From Paenibacillus hemerocallicola (lineage in GTDB: Bacteria; Bacillota; Bacilli; Paenibacillales; NBRC-103111): a stretch of 64,000 bases of DNA. The notes beneath the pieces are model-generated. The model worked only from the letters and a program-made list of their open reading frames with translations. It had not been told where the DNA came from and ran no database searches. The stretch covers positions 62,001 through 126,000 of the forward strand of contig NZ_VDCQ01000001.1 in assembly GCF_006265175.1 (NCBI RefSeq), written 5' to 3'. Shown here piece by piece: positions 51,940 to 60,359 of this stretch (the first letter of the stretch is position 1; every line of letters starts with the position of its first letter). A program made the translations under genes and the position numbers.

Positions 51940-52076
51940 AAAAAAGGCTTGATCCGATTTTTCAGACTCGGAACCGGCTCCTCGTCAAGCATCGCGGCGA
52001 AGTGATCGGCGAGGTGTACACGCTCCGTAACTGGTATGCCAAGCCGGTACGCAGGCGGGGAAGGCGGTCCCGATGA
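51930..52076 (+). CDS. 48-aa basic phage peptide, unknown
   Basis: Frame overlapping the helicase stop region at its start and the RusA start at its end (ATGA). A short beta-rich middle (LLVKHRGEVIGEVYTL) and an Arg-rich tail. Coupling supports translation; function unknown. Confidence 0.5.
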   Translation: MGIKKRLDPIFQTRNRLLVKHRGEVIGEVYTLRNWYAKPVRRRGRRSR

Positions 52077-52489
52077 TCGAGTTTACCGTCTACGGAGAGC
52101 CGGTTGCTCAGGGGCGTCCAAGGGCTTCAACGCAAGGTGGCTTTGTTCGACTGTACGACCCAGCAAAGAGCCGGGACTACAAGGACTATGTCCGTTTGGC
52201 CGCTGCCGAGCATGCACCGCCGAAGCTGCTGGAAGGTCCGCTCGCCGTCATGATAATCGCCTACCGGTCTATCCCGAAGTCATTCAACAAGAAACGGGCC
52301 GCACTGGCCGAGGCCGGTAAAATTTACCCGGTATCCAAGCCTGACGCTGACAACTACTTGAAAGGCGTCAAAGACGCGCTCAAGGGCGTGATGTGGGTCG
52401 ACGACAGTCAAGTCGTGGACGCCTATGCCCGCAAGCGATATAGTCATAAACCTCGCATCGAGGTCAAAATCAGACAACTAGGAGAGTGA
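52073..52489 (+). CDS. rusA: RusA family Holliday junction resolvase
   Basis: 138 aa. Family motifs are GEPVAQGRPR near the start, KPDADNYLKGVKDALKG with the catalytic Asp residues, and WVDDSQVVDAYARKRY. A dimeric Mg-dependent endonuclease resolving branched DNA before packaging. It follows the replication genes, as usual in lambdoid and Firmicutes phages. Confidence 0.94.
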   Translation: MIEFTVYGEPVAQGRPRASTQGGFVRLYDPAKSRDYKDYVRLAAAEHAPPKLLEGPLAVMIIAYRSIPKSFNKKRAALAEAGKIYPVSKPDADNYLKGVKDALKGVMWVDDSQVVDAYARKRYSHKPRIEVKIRQLGE

Positions 52490-52494
52490 ACAGC

Positions 52495-53520
52495 ATGGCA
52501 CACACGGAATTTTCAGCAAAATTTGACGGACTCAATATGGCATCGAAAAACAAAGTTACCTTGATCCTTCCCGAGAGTACCTCCGATTCGATCTTGGGAA
52601 AATTGGTGCGCATGAAAGGTCAGCAGCTTCATGTAACATTCGAAGACCCGCAGCAAGAGCTGGACTTGGACGCAGAACGTCCGGAACGGCGCAAGATCAC
52701 ATATACGGCCGATCAGCACGGCGTTGTCGAGACCGTGGGCAAGCAGCTCAGTATTGACGACGTCAAATCGGAAGAGGGCGACGGCGAGGGACAGCCGAAG
52801 CCGGCAGAAGTAGCCGAGGGTCAGGAAGGGGCCGAATCCAACGACCAAGCAGACGGAACTGTCAGCGATGAATATTCCGGCAAAGAGATCGTGATCACGG
52901 TCCGCACCGGCTCGGAGGAAGGGCAGGAGGAATCCGGGGACGCTGATTACAACCTGATCGAATACATCTTCCCGATCGTTAACGGCACCGGCCGGACGCC
53001 AAAAAAATATGTCAACGGCGAAGACATGGGCGTCGTTCTAGGCGGAGACATCAAGGATGCGATTGGGCTCGAAACCAATCAAGGGTGCTACGCGATCGAG
53101 GATTTGATCGGCGCAGGCGGCGAGCTGCGAGACATCCAAGGCGACGACCTTAGCGATAAGGGCGAGTTGGATTGGGGCGGCGCCGACGAGGGCAACGGCG
53201 ACGAACTGAGCGATTGGGAACGCGAGGTCCTTGGCGAGACGGACGAGAATGAGACCGACGGCGCCGAGGAGGACGGAGCTACCGGCGAGCAGCAGGCTCC
53301 TGATGCCGGCCCTGTCGATATGGACACTTACATCCTGATCAACAAACCTCGGTTTGAAGGTATCAATCATGATTTCCCGGCGCTGCTCGAGCGGCGGAAT
53401 AATGGCGAGACGTGGAAGGAAATCGCCCTATCGCTGGGCATCACGTCTAATCAGCTTTCGGGAGCTTGGAGCAAGTACAAAGCCCTCGTCCAAAAGCGGA
53501 TCGAAGACGAGTCGTTCTGA
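52495..53520 (+). CDS. Large acidic phage protein with C-terminal helix-turn-helix
   Basis: 341 aa from ATG at 52495 behind AGGAGAG. Long acidic disordered stretches (about 95-145 and 230-275) and a C-terminal helix-turn-helix-like segment (GETWKEIALSLGITSNQLSGAWSKYK in pieces, about 308-333). Charge pattern suggests a DNA-mimic or regulator, but that is inference; no family recognised. Confidence 0.6.
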   Translation: MAHTEFSAKFDGLNMASKNKVTLILPESTSDSILGKLVRMKGQQLHVTFEDPQQELDLDAERPERRKITYTADQHGVVETVGKQLSIDDVKSEEGDGEGQPKPAEVAEGQEGAESNDQADGTVSDEYSGKEIVITVRTGSEEGQEESGDADYNLIEYIFPIVNGTGRTPKKYVNGEDMGVVLGGDIKDAIGLETNQGCYAIEDLIGAGGELRDIQGDDLSDKGELDWGGADEGNGDELSDWEREVLGETDENETDGAEEDGATGEQQAPDAGPVDMDTYILINKPRFEGINHDFPALLERRNNGETWKEIALSLGITSNQLSGAWSKYKALVQKRIEDESF

Positions 53521-53600
53521 TGACCTTTATATTCACCGTTTAAGGCGTTAGATATGCCCGGACGAACAAAGGCATTAATCAACATCAAGAAACGCAAATG

Positions 53601-53628
53601 CGCCCCCGCCGAACGTTTGGCAGGGGCG
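53601..53628 (+). terminator. GC-rich hairpin between phage genes
   Basis: CGCCCCCGCC pairs with GGCAGGGGCG with one C-A mismatch over an 8-base loop. Only TT follows, so the terminator role is uncertain. It lies 22 bases before the next start codon. Confidence 0.45.
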
Positions 53629-53650
53629 TTAACATCGGGAGGGGAACACG

Positions 53651-54838
53651 ATGGGTATTGAAATCTTGACTGTAGCAGGCGGACGGATTCCTATGGTTGA
53701 CAAAGAGGTCGAGGCTCGCAGCAAAGCAAACGGGCCGGTGGTACCCGGCCAACTGAGCCCGGAAGAAATGGCTGCATTGAACGAACGCCTCGCTCAAAAG
53801 GCAGGTCCTCAGATCAAACCATGGGAGCCAACGCTATCCAAGGATGATTACCTGCAGCTGAGGATCGAAGGCAAAAATCGCAGAGAACTAACCCTAAGCT
53901 GGTTCAACAATGAGGAGGAAAAACTCGCCAAGCAGCTGCGGGAGTGGCATATCATGGACCGCAACAAGGAGGAGGCCGCCATGTCGAAAAAGCGGTTGGA
54001 TGAGTTTACACGGGATCAATACCTAGCCCGTCGGGTTGCAGGCGAGTCGCGAACCAAGATCATGCGATCGCTCGGAGCCAATACGGACCCGTTCTACGCC
54101 AAACTCACAGAGTGGGGAATCAAAGAAAAGGCCGCTGAGGATAAGGTCTTGGCCGAACCAGTACCAGCAGACGGGGCACTGTCTGAGGCGGTGGCCCCCG
54201 CAGAGAGTAAGCAGGAAATTGCGGAAGCTTTTGCACAGCTTGAGAAGCAGCAGGAGCGCGCAGTCGAGAAAGCGACGGCCAAATTCATCAGCGAGGCCGA
54301 GTTGGATCTGATCGCGGAGAAGGATTTGGAGATCGCTCGGCTGAACTTGGTTGTCGCCGAGCTGACGGAAGCCCGTGATAAGGCGGTCGCGGAAGCTTTC
54401 GAACAAGGGGAAAAAGCTGCTATTCAGATCGAGCTGTTGGAGGGCGAGAACAAGCGGTTAACATCACACATTGATGTTGCCGAAGACGGAATTCAAAAGT
54501 TAAACCGTCGCCTTCGGGAGCTGGATGCAAGCCGAGAAAGTCATCGCGGTTTTGTTTTCCTCCGGGTGCCGGTCCAATCGGGCGATAATCCGGTCCGGCA
54601 GCGCGTTAACGTGCATCGGGACATCGAGCGCTTGTCCGAGGTCATGGAGTCCGCAGACTCGGATCGCGGGAAAGTAGCGGCTGAATTCTTCCAACTCGTG
54701 CAGACGTATGTTGCACTCGTCGCCTCCGAGTTAGCAGAACTTCATCCCGGATGCAAAGATGTCGCCGGATACGTCAAGAGCTTTTTCGGGTTTCACAATC
54801 AGCGGCACATGGACGATGCTGAGGAGCGGGTGGGATAA
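53651..54838 (+). CDS. Phage protein with repeated DNA-binding-like domains and coiled coil
   Basis: 395 aa. Two similar segments, about 58-100 (LSKDDYLQLRIEGKNRREL...WHIMD) and about 119-155 (FTRDQYLARRVAGESRTKI...WGIKE), each like a short helix-turn-helix ending in Trp. A coiled coil spans about 185-295. A conserved-looking C-terminal domain (about 300-385) is helical. GGGAGGGGA precedes the ATG. Function unknown; probably DNA-binding. Confidence 0.6.
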   Translation: MGIEILTVAGGRIPMVDKEVEARSKANGPVVPGQLSPEEMAALNERLAQKAGPQIKPWEPTLSKDDYLQLRIEGKNRRELTLSWFNNEEEKLAKQLREWHIMDRNKEEAAMSKKRLDEFTRDQYLARRVAGESRTKIMRSLGANTDPFYAKLTEWGIKEKAAEDKVLAEPVPADGALSEAVAPAESKQEIAEAFAQLEKQQERAVEKATAKFISEAELDLIAEKDLEIARLNLVVAELTEARDKAVAEAFEQGEKAAIQIELLEGENKRLTSHIDVAEDGIQKLNRRLRELDASRESHRGFVFLRVPVQSGDNPVRQRVNVHRDIERLSEVMESADSDRGKVAAEFFQLVQTYVALVASELAELHPGCKDVAGYVKSFFGFHNQRHMDDAEERVG

Positions 54839-54840
54839 CC

Positions 54841-55731
54841 ATGAAAATTTGTTACAGGGAGATCAAATTTCGCTCCGAAAGTTTGCGTCTGATCGAACGG
54901 GTAAACGGTATTATCGCTGAATATCAGGAAAAGGGCTACTCGTTGACGCTTCGGCAAGTTTACTATCAGCTCGTTGCTCGCGATGTCATCCCGAACAATG
55001 AACGATCTTATAAGAATCTCGGGAACCTAATTTCTGACGGACGGATGGCCGGTTTGATCGATTGGGATGCGATTGAGGATCGGACGCGCAATCTTCGGAA
55101 AAACAGCCATTGGAATTCGCCCGGGAGCATCATTCATTCGGCGGCTCGCAGTTATGCGATCGACAAATGGGAAGACCAGGACAATTACGTCGAAGTGTGG
55201 GTCGAAAAGGACGCCCTGGTCGGAATCGTTGGTCAAGTGTGCGAAAAGCTTGATATTCCTTACTTCAGTTGCCGTGGTTACGTAAGTCAATCTGAAATGT
55301 GGAGTGCAGCGCAGCGGCTCGAAGACTTTGCTGGCCAGAAGGAAATTCATATCATCCACTTAGGCGACCATGATCCAAGCGGTAAGGACATGAGCCGGGA
55401 TATCGTGGATCGGTTGGAAACCTTCGGCGTTTCCATCGAGTTTGAGCGGATCGCTCTGAATTTTGACCAGATTGAGCAGTATAGTTCACCACCCAATCCG
55501 ACTAAACTTACAGACAGCCGCGCGACCAAGTACATTGAAGAATTTGGTCATGAGTGCTGGGAGTTGGACGCGTTGAAGCCGGAAGTCATCGAAGACCTGA
55601 TTCGGGAAAAGGTGCTCCAGTATTGTGATTTTAAATTATTCGAAGAGGCACAGGAACGTGAAACAGAGGCAAAGCAGACACTTCGCGCAGTGGCTTCAAA
55701 ATGGGCGGAAATACAGGCGAAATACTCTTGA
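54841..55731 (+). CDS. Topo VI-A/Spo11-like TOPRIM protein (Mini-A type)
   Basis: 296 aa. The N-terminal part carries TLRQVYYQLVARD, which resembles the catalytic Tyr region of Topo VI-A and Spo11. The TOPRIM part has VEKDAL (Glu) and HLGDHDPSGKDM (two Asp), the metal-binding triad. Such short proteins, free of a B subunit, occur in some phages and mobile elements. DNA cleavage or joining is inferred. It starts two bases after the preceding stop. Confidence 0.75.
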   Translation: MKICYREIKFRSESLRLIERVNGIIAEYQEKGYSLTLRQVYYQLVARDVIPNNERSYKNLGNLISDGRMAGLIDWDAIEDRTRNLRKNSHWNSPGSIIHSAARSYAIDKWEDQDNYVEVWVEKDALVGIVGQVCEKLDIPYFSCRGYVSQSEMWSAAQRLEDFAGQKEIHIIHLGDHDPSGKDMSRDIVDRLETFGVSIEFERIALNFDQIEQYSSPPNPTKLTDSRATKYIEEFGHECWELDALKPEVIEDLIREKVLQYCDFKLFEEAQERETEAKQTLRAVASKWAEIQAKYS

Positions 55732-55823
55732 TGAAACGATCATGCGTGGGTGATTGGCTGCAATCCTCCACTGTACTTTATTTAAAATTCATACGTGATA
55801 ATACGTGATTGGGGAGAAGCAAA

Positions 55824-56105
55824 TTGCCGAAATGGATGCAAGAATTAATATGGGTCGCGCGGGATGATAATGGCGCAGTAGTACGGATGCAGGAGTCCGC
55901 ACCGGGTGAGTGGATGAAAAAGCTCGTCAAATGTGACTGGTGTGATGAAACTGCCAAGGAGGTCGGCCACCCGCACGCTTTCGATATGGCGACCGGGGAA
56001 AAGATGTGCAAGCCCTGTTGGGACAAAGACCGAATGCACTACAGGCGTACGCAAGGAGAGGACATCGGGCCGTTCCGGCCGATTAAGGAGGGCGATGTGG
56101 GATGA
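55824..56105 (+). CDS. Small zinc-binding phage protein
   Basis: 93 aa from a TTG at 55824 behind GGGGAGAAG. Two Cys pairs, CDWC and CKPC, with an intervening His-rich stretch, likely bind zinc. It overlaps the ASCH gene start (ATGA). No family recognised. Confidence 0.6.
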   Translation: MPKWMQELIWVARDDNGAVVRMQESAPGEWMKKLVKCDWCDETAKEVGHPHAFDMATGEKMCKPCWDKDRMHYRRTQGEDIGPFRPIKEGDVG

Positions 56106-56557
56106 AGGCTATAACGATAATCCAGCCGTGGGCGACGCTGATCGCAATCGGCGCCAAACATCTGGAGACGCGCAGTTGGCCGACGAAGCACCGCGGCACG
56201 CTTGCGATCCATGCCGGCAAAAAAGTCGACCGCGAAGCTTGCGAGAGGGAGCCGATCAAATCGACGCTGGCCGAGCACGGATTTTCGGCGGATAACTTGC
56301 CGACCGGTGCGGTTGTTGCGACGTGCAATCTCTCCGAATGCTGGTCCATCGGCGAGGATTATCAAAGCAGCATGCCGGCACTCTTCAACGGTGAAGACGG
56401 AGCGACAAAGCCGGTCGGACTGAAGGAGGGGAGGTTCGGCAATTACGAGACTGGCCGCCATGCTTGGGAATTGACCGACATTAAGCAGCTACCGGAGCTG
56501 ATCCCGGCAAAGGGGAGGCAAGGGCTGTGGAATTGGACGGGAGGGCCGCATCTATGA
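56102..56557 (+). CDS. ASCH domain protein
   Basis: 151 aa. ASCH/PUA-like fold with the signature IIQPWATLIAIGAKHLETRSW near the start, HRGTLAIHAGKK and a late GLWNWTG. ASCH proteins bind RNA or modified nucleosides; some cleave nucleoside analogues. It is common in phages as a stand-alone gene. Target unknown. Confidence 0.9.
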   Translation: MKAITIIQPWATLIAIGAKHLETRSWPTKHRGTLAIHAGKKVDREACEREPIKSTLAEHGFSADNLPTGAVVATCNLSECWSIGEDYQSSMPALFNGEDGATKPVGLKEGRFGNYETGRHAWELTDIKQLPELIPAKGRQGLWNWTGGPHL

Positions 56558-56703
56558 ACGAGAAGCAAGTCGACAAAGACAAACTGATCGAGCACCTTGA
56601 TCTTTGCGGCAGGCTGTCGAAAGACGAAAACGTCCGGCTGGTGCTGCAGAACTTAAAGCAAGAAATCGAAGAAGGTCATTTCGATAACACCAGTAAGAAT
56701 TAA
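56554..56703 (+). CDS. 49-aa phage peptide, unknown
   Basis: Overlaps the ASCH stop (ATGA) at its start. Wholly helical and charged (DKLIEHLDLCGRLSKDENVRL in pieces). Function unknown; coupling is the main support. Confidence 0.5.
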   Translation: MNEKQVDKDKLIEHLDLCGRLSKDENVRLVLQNLKQEIEEGHFDNTSKN

Positions 56704-56726
56704 ACCAAAGAGGGGCGGAGCGACAT

Positions 56727-57203
56727 ATGCAGGACTTAATCGATGGCTACCAACAAACCAAGAGGATGCTGCGGGCGCTCCGTACCCTTAATACAGACGC
56801 TGCGGAACGCGGGCTACTCAGCAGCATGATCAGCGATTGCGAGTATGCAATCGAATGGCTGGTGTCAGGCCGTCGACCTGGGAACAAGAGGGGCGTTGAG
56901 CGTCGAGCCGGGTATCAGCGGGAACGGCCGATTGATCCAATTCGGATTCAGTCTTACGTCATGCAGAGCACGGCGGGCAGCCCGGCTAACATCACCGATT
57001 GGGAGCGGTGGCAGATCGAAGAGGCACTACGTACGTTGACCCCGCTCGAGCGCGCATGCTATGAGATGGCAGCCGGACAAGGGATCGGGCATGGGGACAT
57101 TGCAAGTATGCTCGGCATTTCACGCGGGAACGTTTCGACACTGCTCGGCCGGGCGGAAGAAAAAATCAAATTAAACAAAATCAGCAGCCTGTTTTTGCAA
57201 TAG
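56727..57203 (+). CDS. Sigma-70 region 4-like late gene regulator (ArpU-like)
   Basis: 158 aa. The C-terminal third is a sigma region 4-type helix-turn-helix: LTPLERACYEMAAGQGIGHGDIASMLGISRGNVSTLLGRAEEKIK in pieces (about 105-150). Small proteins of this type lie at the end of the early region of Firmicutes phages and switch on late transcription. AGAGGGGCGGAG precedes the ATG. It is the last rightward gene before the cargo insertion. Confidence 0.82.
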   Translation: MQDLIDGYQQTKRMLRALRTLNTDAAERGLLSSMISDCEYAIEWLVSGRRPGNKRGVERRAGYQRERPIDPIRIQSYVMQSTAGSPANITDWERWQIEEALRTLTPLERACYEMAAGQGIGHGDIASMLGISRGNVSTLLGRAEEKIKLNKISSLFLQ

Positions 57204-57213
57204 GCTGCTGATT
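57179..57213 (-). terminator. Terminator of the leftward cargo gene
   Basis: Perfect 12-bp stem (AATCAGCAGCCT with AGGCTGCTGATT). On the minus strand it is followed by TTTTGTTT, giving termination of the gene at 57265-59286. It overlaps the stop of the sigma-like gene and may act in both directions. Confidence 0.75.
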
Positions 57214-57264
57214 CAGTGCACAAGAATAGAAGTAGAGGATACTGCTGTTCTCGAAAGGTCGTGC

Positions 57265-59286
57265 TTAGCTTATAGGAATAGGAGTTTTATGGGATGCAAC
57301 TTGCATGAACATTTGAGTAGATGCTTTATCGAGGGAAATTTTCTCAAGCTTTAATATGACATCTTTTATTAAGTTCTTTACGATTGTTGGCTGTCTTAAA
57401 TATGCTTCGAATCGCTCATAAAATTCATCCATATTACTCCATAGTCTTACTGTGTTCATAACTTCCATCTCAGGTTCATCGCTGTCATTGATATGTACTT
57501 TATAATCTTTGATTTCACCTTTATTCATATAACTTTGTAGAGCCAAATAATCTATGACTGGCACTCCGTCAATCTCCATTCCAGTAAAATGTGGATAATT
57601 GGTAATTACAGCTACGTGAATGTTCTTTCCGTCGATGCCTTGCAACTCTGAATCGAAGCAGGAGCGATTCCTAATTAGGAAATCACGTTTTCTCTTAACT
57701 TGATTCGCCCCTTCCTTTAAACGTTTGTACCCGTTATGAAAATCCCTTGCCTCCATTGGATATTTAATATTCTTTATTTCCGCAATAAAGATCATTTTTT
57801 CCATAGAAATAATTAAGTCAATTTCCTCGAAGTCCCTCTTATTTGCATAAAATTTCTGTTTCTCTGGAATTATTGCATATTTTCCCTTGCCCTTCAGATA
57901 TTTTTGTAGGTCTTCCTTCATGACCTTTTCCAGCGCTTTACCTCTCTCATCCAAGGAATACTTAGCAGACTCTAACCATTCATCGATGAGTTGCAAGTAA
58001 TTTGGTGCTTGTAGACTTGAAAGAAGCAAAAAATATACGTCTCTTGTTCTTATCAAAGGCTTTGTCCAGAGGTTGATTCTTATTTTTTTATCTATATTGT
58101 ATAGATCAAACTCTATAATTGAAAGAAACGACTCGATTTGCGATTTAGAAAATAAGGTAACACTTTGCAAATAAGAGAGAAGTTCTTTTTTCTTAATTCG
58201 TATAAATAAACGTTTCATTTCTTTGCCGCTCTGTGGATCTTCAACATTTAGTAAACTTTCTCTCAGTGCTTTCGCTAAGACTAGCAAATCGCTGTATAGG
58301 CTCAGAATATCCCTGATGGTTAACCGTTCTAGACCTTTTAATTCTTCCAAATGAATATGAGGATAGAAGGAAACAATTGTCGCTAATCCATTCAACATTT
58401 CATCATTGAATGGGTAATCCCCTGTGCTGGTAACCCGGATCGAGACGAAGCCTCGACTATCCACCAAGACTTCTGAGAGACATGCTTTCTTTCTCTTGAG
58501 GTTAATAAGTGCTTTAAAATCAAGGCGCTTCGAATAGATTGTTTGAGTTTCCATAATCGTCGACAACACATTTCGATCGATACGATGTTGTCCGACTTTA
58601 AGAAGCTTAAGATAATTTTGTTTATTAAATACCAGATGGAGTTCATTTTCCGGAAACTCTCTGATGCTTCCATCTTCCCAAGTAATTCTGTCATATGAAT
58701 CCTTCACCAAAACCAAAAGGTTTGAAGAAGTGTATAAATAAGCAGCAATTCTAAATAAGTGATCTTCGTCATAATTATCGTGAAGTTTCCTCGTATTAAG
58801 GAAGTACCGTAAGTAATTCAGTAAGTTGTTAAGGAGATCTACCTGCATCTCAAATGCACCTACGACATTGACTTGAGTCCTTCCATCTCGACTTTCTATT
58901 TGGATTCCTGAAACTTCCTCTATTTTAATACCATCAGAATTGTCTTGTTGGATTTTTTCGTCAAGAGTTTTATTAATGAGAATAGTGTCATGATTCCCTA
59001 AACTTATTAGGAACTTCATAATTTGTTCAGGATGTGCCTTCGTCCGCTCAACGGCATCCCTCATGTAATCATATATTTGTTTAAAAATGATATTAAATAT
59101 TGGCCCATTCTCCACGATATTTAGTGCAAGCTGATCGTCTTGATCTGCTACTTCCGGATTTTCCTTCAATGTTTCAGAATATTTATTTAAATCTTGATCC
59201 ACTTTCGCAGCATCATATTGATCACTGAAGGGGTTCCAGTGTTTCTCATTTCTAAGCATATGCCGAATGTTTTTTGGCTTCACCAA
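57265..59286 (-). CDS. Large cargo protein with C-terminal PD-(D/E)XK-like nuclease motif
   Basis: 673 aa from a TTG at 59286 behind GGAGG. The N-terminal 450 residues are mostly helical with no family I recognise. At about 453-505 is a restriction-fold pattern: Glu453 in ALEKV, Asp490 in EEIDLII, and Glu503-Ile-Lys505 in FIAEIKNIK, followed by a conserved-looking QVKRKRDF helix. Markedly AT-rich compared with neighbours, opposite in direction to the phage operons, and with its own terminator. These are the marks of a horizontally acquired defence or exclusion gene; the function is inferred. Confidence 0.7.
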   Translation of the reverse strand: MVKPKNIRHMLRNEKHWNPFSDQYDAAKVDQDLNKYSETLKENPEVADQDDQLALNIVENGPIFNIIFKQIYDYMRDAVERTKAHPEQIMKFLISLGNHDTILINKTLDEKIQQDNSDGIKIEEVSGIQIESRDGRTQVNVVGAFEMQVDLLNNLLNYLRYFLNTRKLHDNYDEDHLFRIAAYLYTSSNLLVLVKDSYDRITWEDGSIREFPENELHLVFNKQNYLKLLKVGQHRIDRNVLSTIMETQTIYSKRLDFKALINLKRKKACLSEVLVDSRGFVSIRVTSTGDYPFNDEMLNGLATIVSFYPHIHLEELKGLERLTIRDILSLYSDLLVLAKALRESLLNVEDPQSGKEMKRLFIRIKKKELLSYLQSVTLFSKSQIESFLSIIEFDLYNIDKKIRINLWTKPLIRTRDVYFLLLSSLQAPNYLQLIDEWLESAKYSLDERGKALEKVMKEDLQKYLKGKGKYAIIPEKQKFYANKRDFEEIDLIISMEKMIFIAEIKNIKYPMEARDFHNGYKRLKEGANQVKRKRDFLIRNRSCFDSELQGIDGKNIHVAVITNYPHFTGMEIDGVPVIDYLALQSYMNKGEIKDYKVHINDSDEPEMEVMNTVRLWSNMDEFYERFEAYLRQPTIVKNLIKDVILKLEKISLDKASTQMFMQVASHKTPIPIS

Positions 59287-59436
59287 TATACTACGCCTCC
59301 ACTCAATTATAATTTTAAATTAAAACTACTACTTAGCCTCTAGGTACTCTATCTTAATCTAGCTCATCAAAAACTATCCTTTTTTTGTGGGGCAAAAGCC
59401 ACCTTATTATGAAGGGCTCAAATGACAATCAAGTAC

Positions 59437-59631
59437 TCATCTGATCTTGAAATCGCATGTGACATGCAAATACTTGACGCCGTTGATCGTCACCGACTGT
59501 TCGTTGATCGCCTCGATCGGTCCGCCATAGTCGAGCAGTTGGCCTTCCTGCCATACCTCGACGGGCGAACGGTTGTGCATGGCGACTTGCAGGTGATGGT
59601 CAGTTCGGAGTACGAAACCAGAGGCAAGCAT
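59437..59631 (-). CDS. Small leftward phage protein, unknown
   Basis: 64 aa. Beta-rich (HLQVAMHNRSPVEVW, EAINEQSVTINGVKYL). Its ATG overlaps the stop of the gene upstream (TGATG), typical of coupled small genes; the opposite-strand frame here has no ribosome binding site. Function unknown. Confidence 0.6.
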   Translation of the reverse strand: MLASGFVLRTDHHLQVAMHNRSPVEVWQEGQLLDYGGPIEAINEQSVTINGVKYLHVTCDFKIR

Positions 59632-59822
59632 CAGCTGATCGCCTCCGGGTAATCTGCCTTCAGCAGCTCGAAGGAGTCATATTTGCTCGTTTCAAAGAGG
59701 AACTTTGCCGGCGCCTTGTCGGTCCGATCCTTGATGATATGGCCGTAGACTTTACCTGCTACACCCGAGAACACAACCATGGTTTTTCCGGGCTCGTCCG
59801 CCAATGGGTATTTTTCGATCAA
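59631..59822 (-). CDS. Small leftward phage protein, unknown
   Basis: 63 aa from a TTG at 59822 with AGGAGG eight bases upstream. Beta-rich with KVYGHIIKDRTDKAP in the middle. Coupled to the next leftward gene by TGATG. Function unknown. Confidence 0.6.
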   Translation of the reverse strand: MIEKYPLADEPGKTMVVFSGVAGKVYGHIIKDRTDKAPAKFLFETSKYDSFELLKADYPEAIS

Positions 59823-59912
59823 TGGTAGCACCTCCTAAAGAACTATTCGACATATGGGAGGAATTACCTTCTACGTGTCGAATGGTGTATTTTGGGAAGG
59901 GGGTGGAAATAG

Positions 59913-60305
59913 ATGTCATTCAGATTTGACAGACAACATCTGACTGGGCAGCAACAGGCAATTGCAGCACAGCGGGATCGGGCTGATGCAGAAGCGAAAA
60001 AAAAATCAGCAGAAACCCAAATAAGTAAGGTTGAATTATTAAAAAATTTCATCGGACAGAATCAAGTGTTTGATTTGGTAATAACAAAGCATGAGCATGA
60101 AGGGTCTTTATATGGGAATCATTACTCAGAAGTCGTTAATATTCATAACGATGAGATCGTGGTGCCGGGCATTGGCTTCAAAGGTTCGATAATGGAGAAA
60201 TTAATCACTACAATTGCTCCTAATAATGCCAAGATCAGTTTTTTTGATAGCGATGGAATTGAAATTAAATTAAGCATAATTAAAAGAGCCGTTAAAGCAC
60301 CCTAA
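59913..60305 (+). CDS. AT-rich small phage protein, single transcription unit
   Basis: 130 aa. N-terminal helical stretch rich in Gln and Ala (about 8-45), then a beta-rich C-terminal domain (about 50-128). GGGAAGGGGG precedes the ATG and a strong terminator directly follows. AT-rich like the cargo gene, so it may be a second independently acquired gene. No family recognised. Confidence 0.6.
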   Translation: MSFRFDRQHLTGQQQAIAAQRDRADAEAKKKSAETQISKVELLKNFIGQNQVFDLVITKHEHEGSLYGNHYSEVVNIHNDEIVVPGIGFKGSIMEKLITTIAPNNAKISFFDSDGIEIKLSIIKRAVKAP

Positions 60306-60319
60306 CCGGTGCTTTTTTT
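60294..60319 (+). terminator. Rho-independent terminator after the AT-rich gene
   Basis: AAAGCACC pairs with GGTGCTTT over a 6-base loop, with a run of seven T. It overlaps the stop codon. Confidence 0.88.
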
Positions 60320-60359
60320 ATTCTCCAAAAACCGACTCAGCTCAAGGGAGGCAAAGTTT

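Noticed and set aside
53554-53664. 36-aa frame between the acidic protein and the repeated-domain protein
   Set aside because: No ribosome binding site, and it runs through a GC-rich hairpin and into the next gene.
59422-59652. 76-aa frame on the plus strand
   Set aside because: The opposite-strand frame is coupled by TGATG to a gene with a good ribosome binding site and looks more protein-like, so this one is taken as its shadow.
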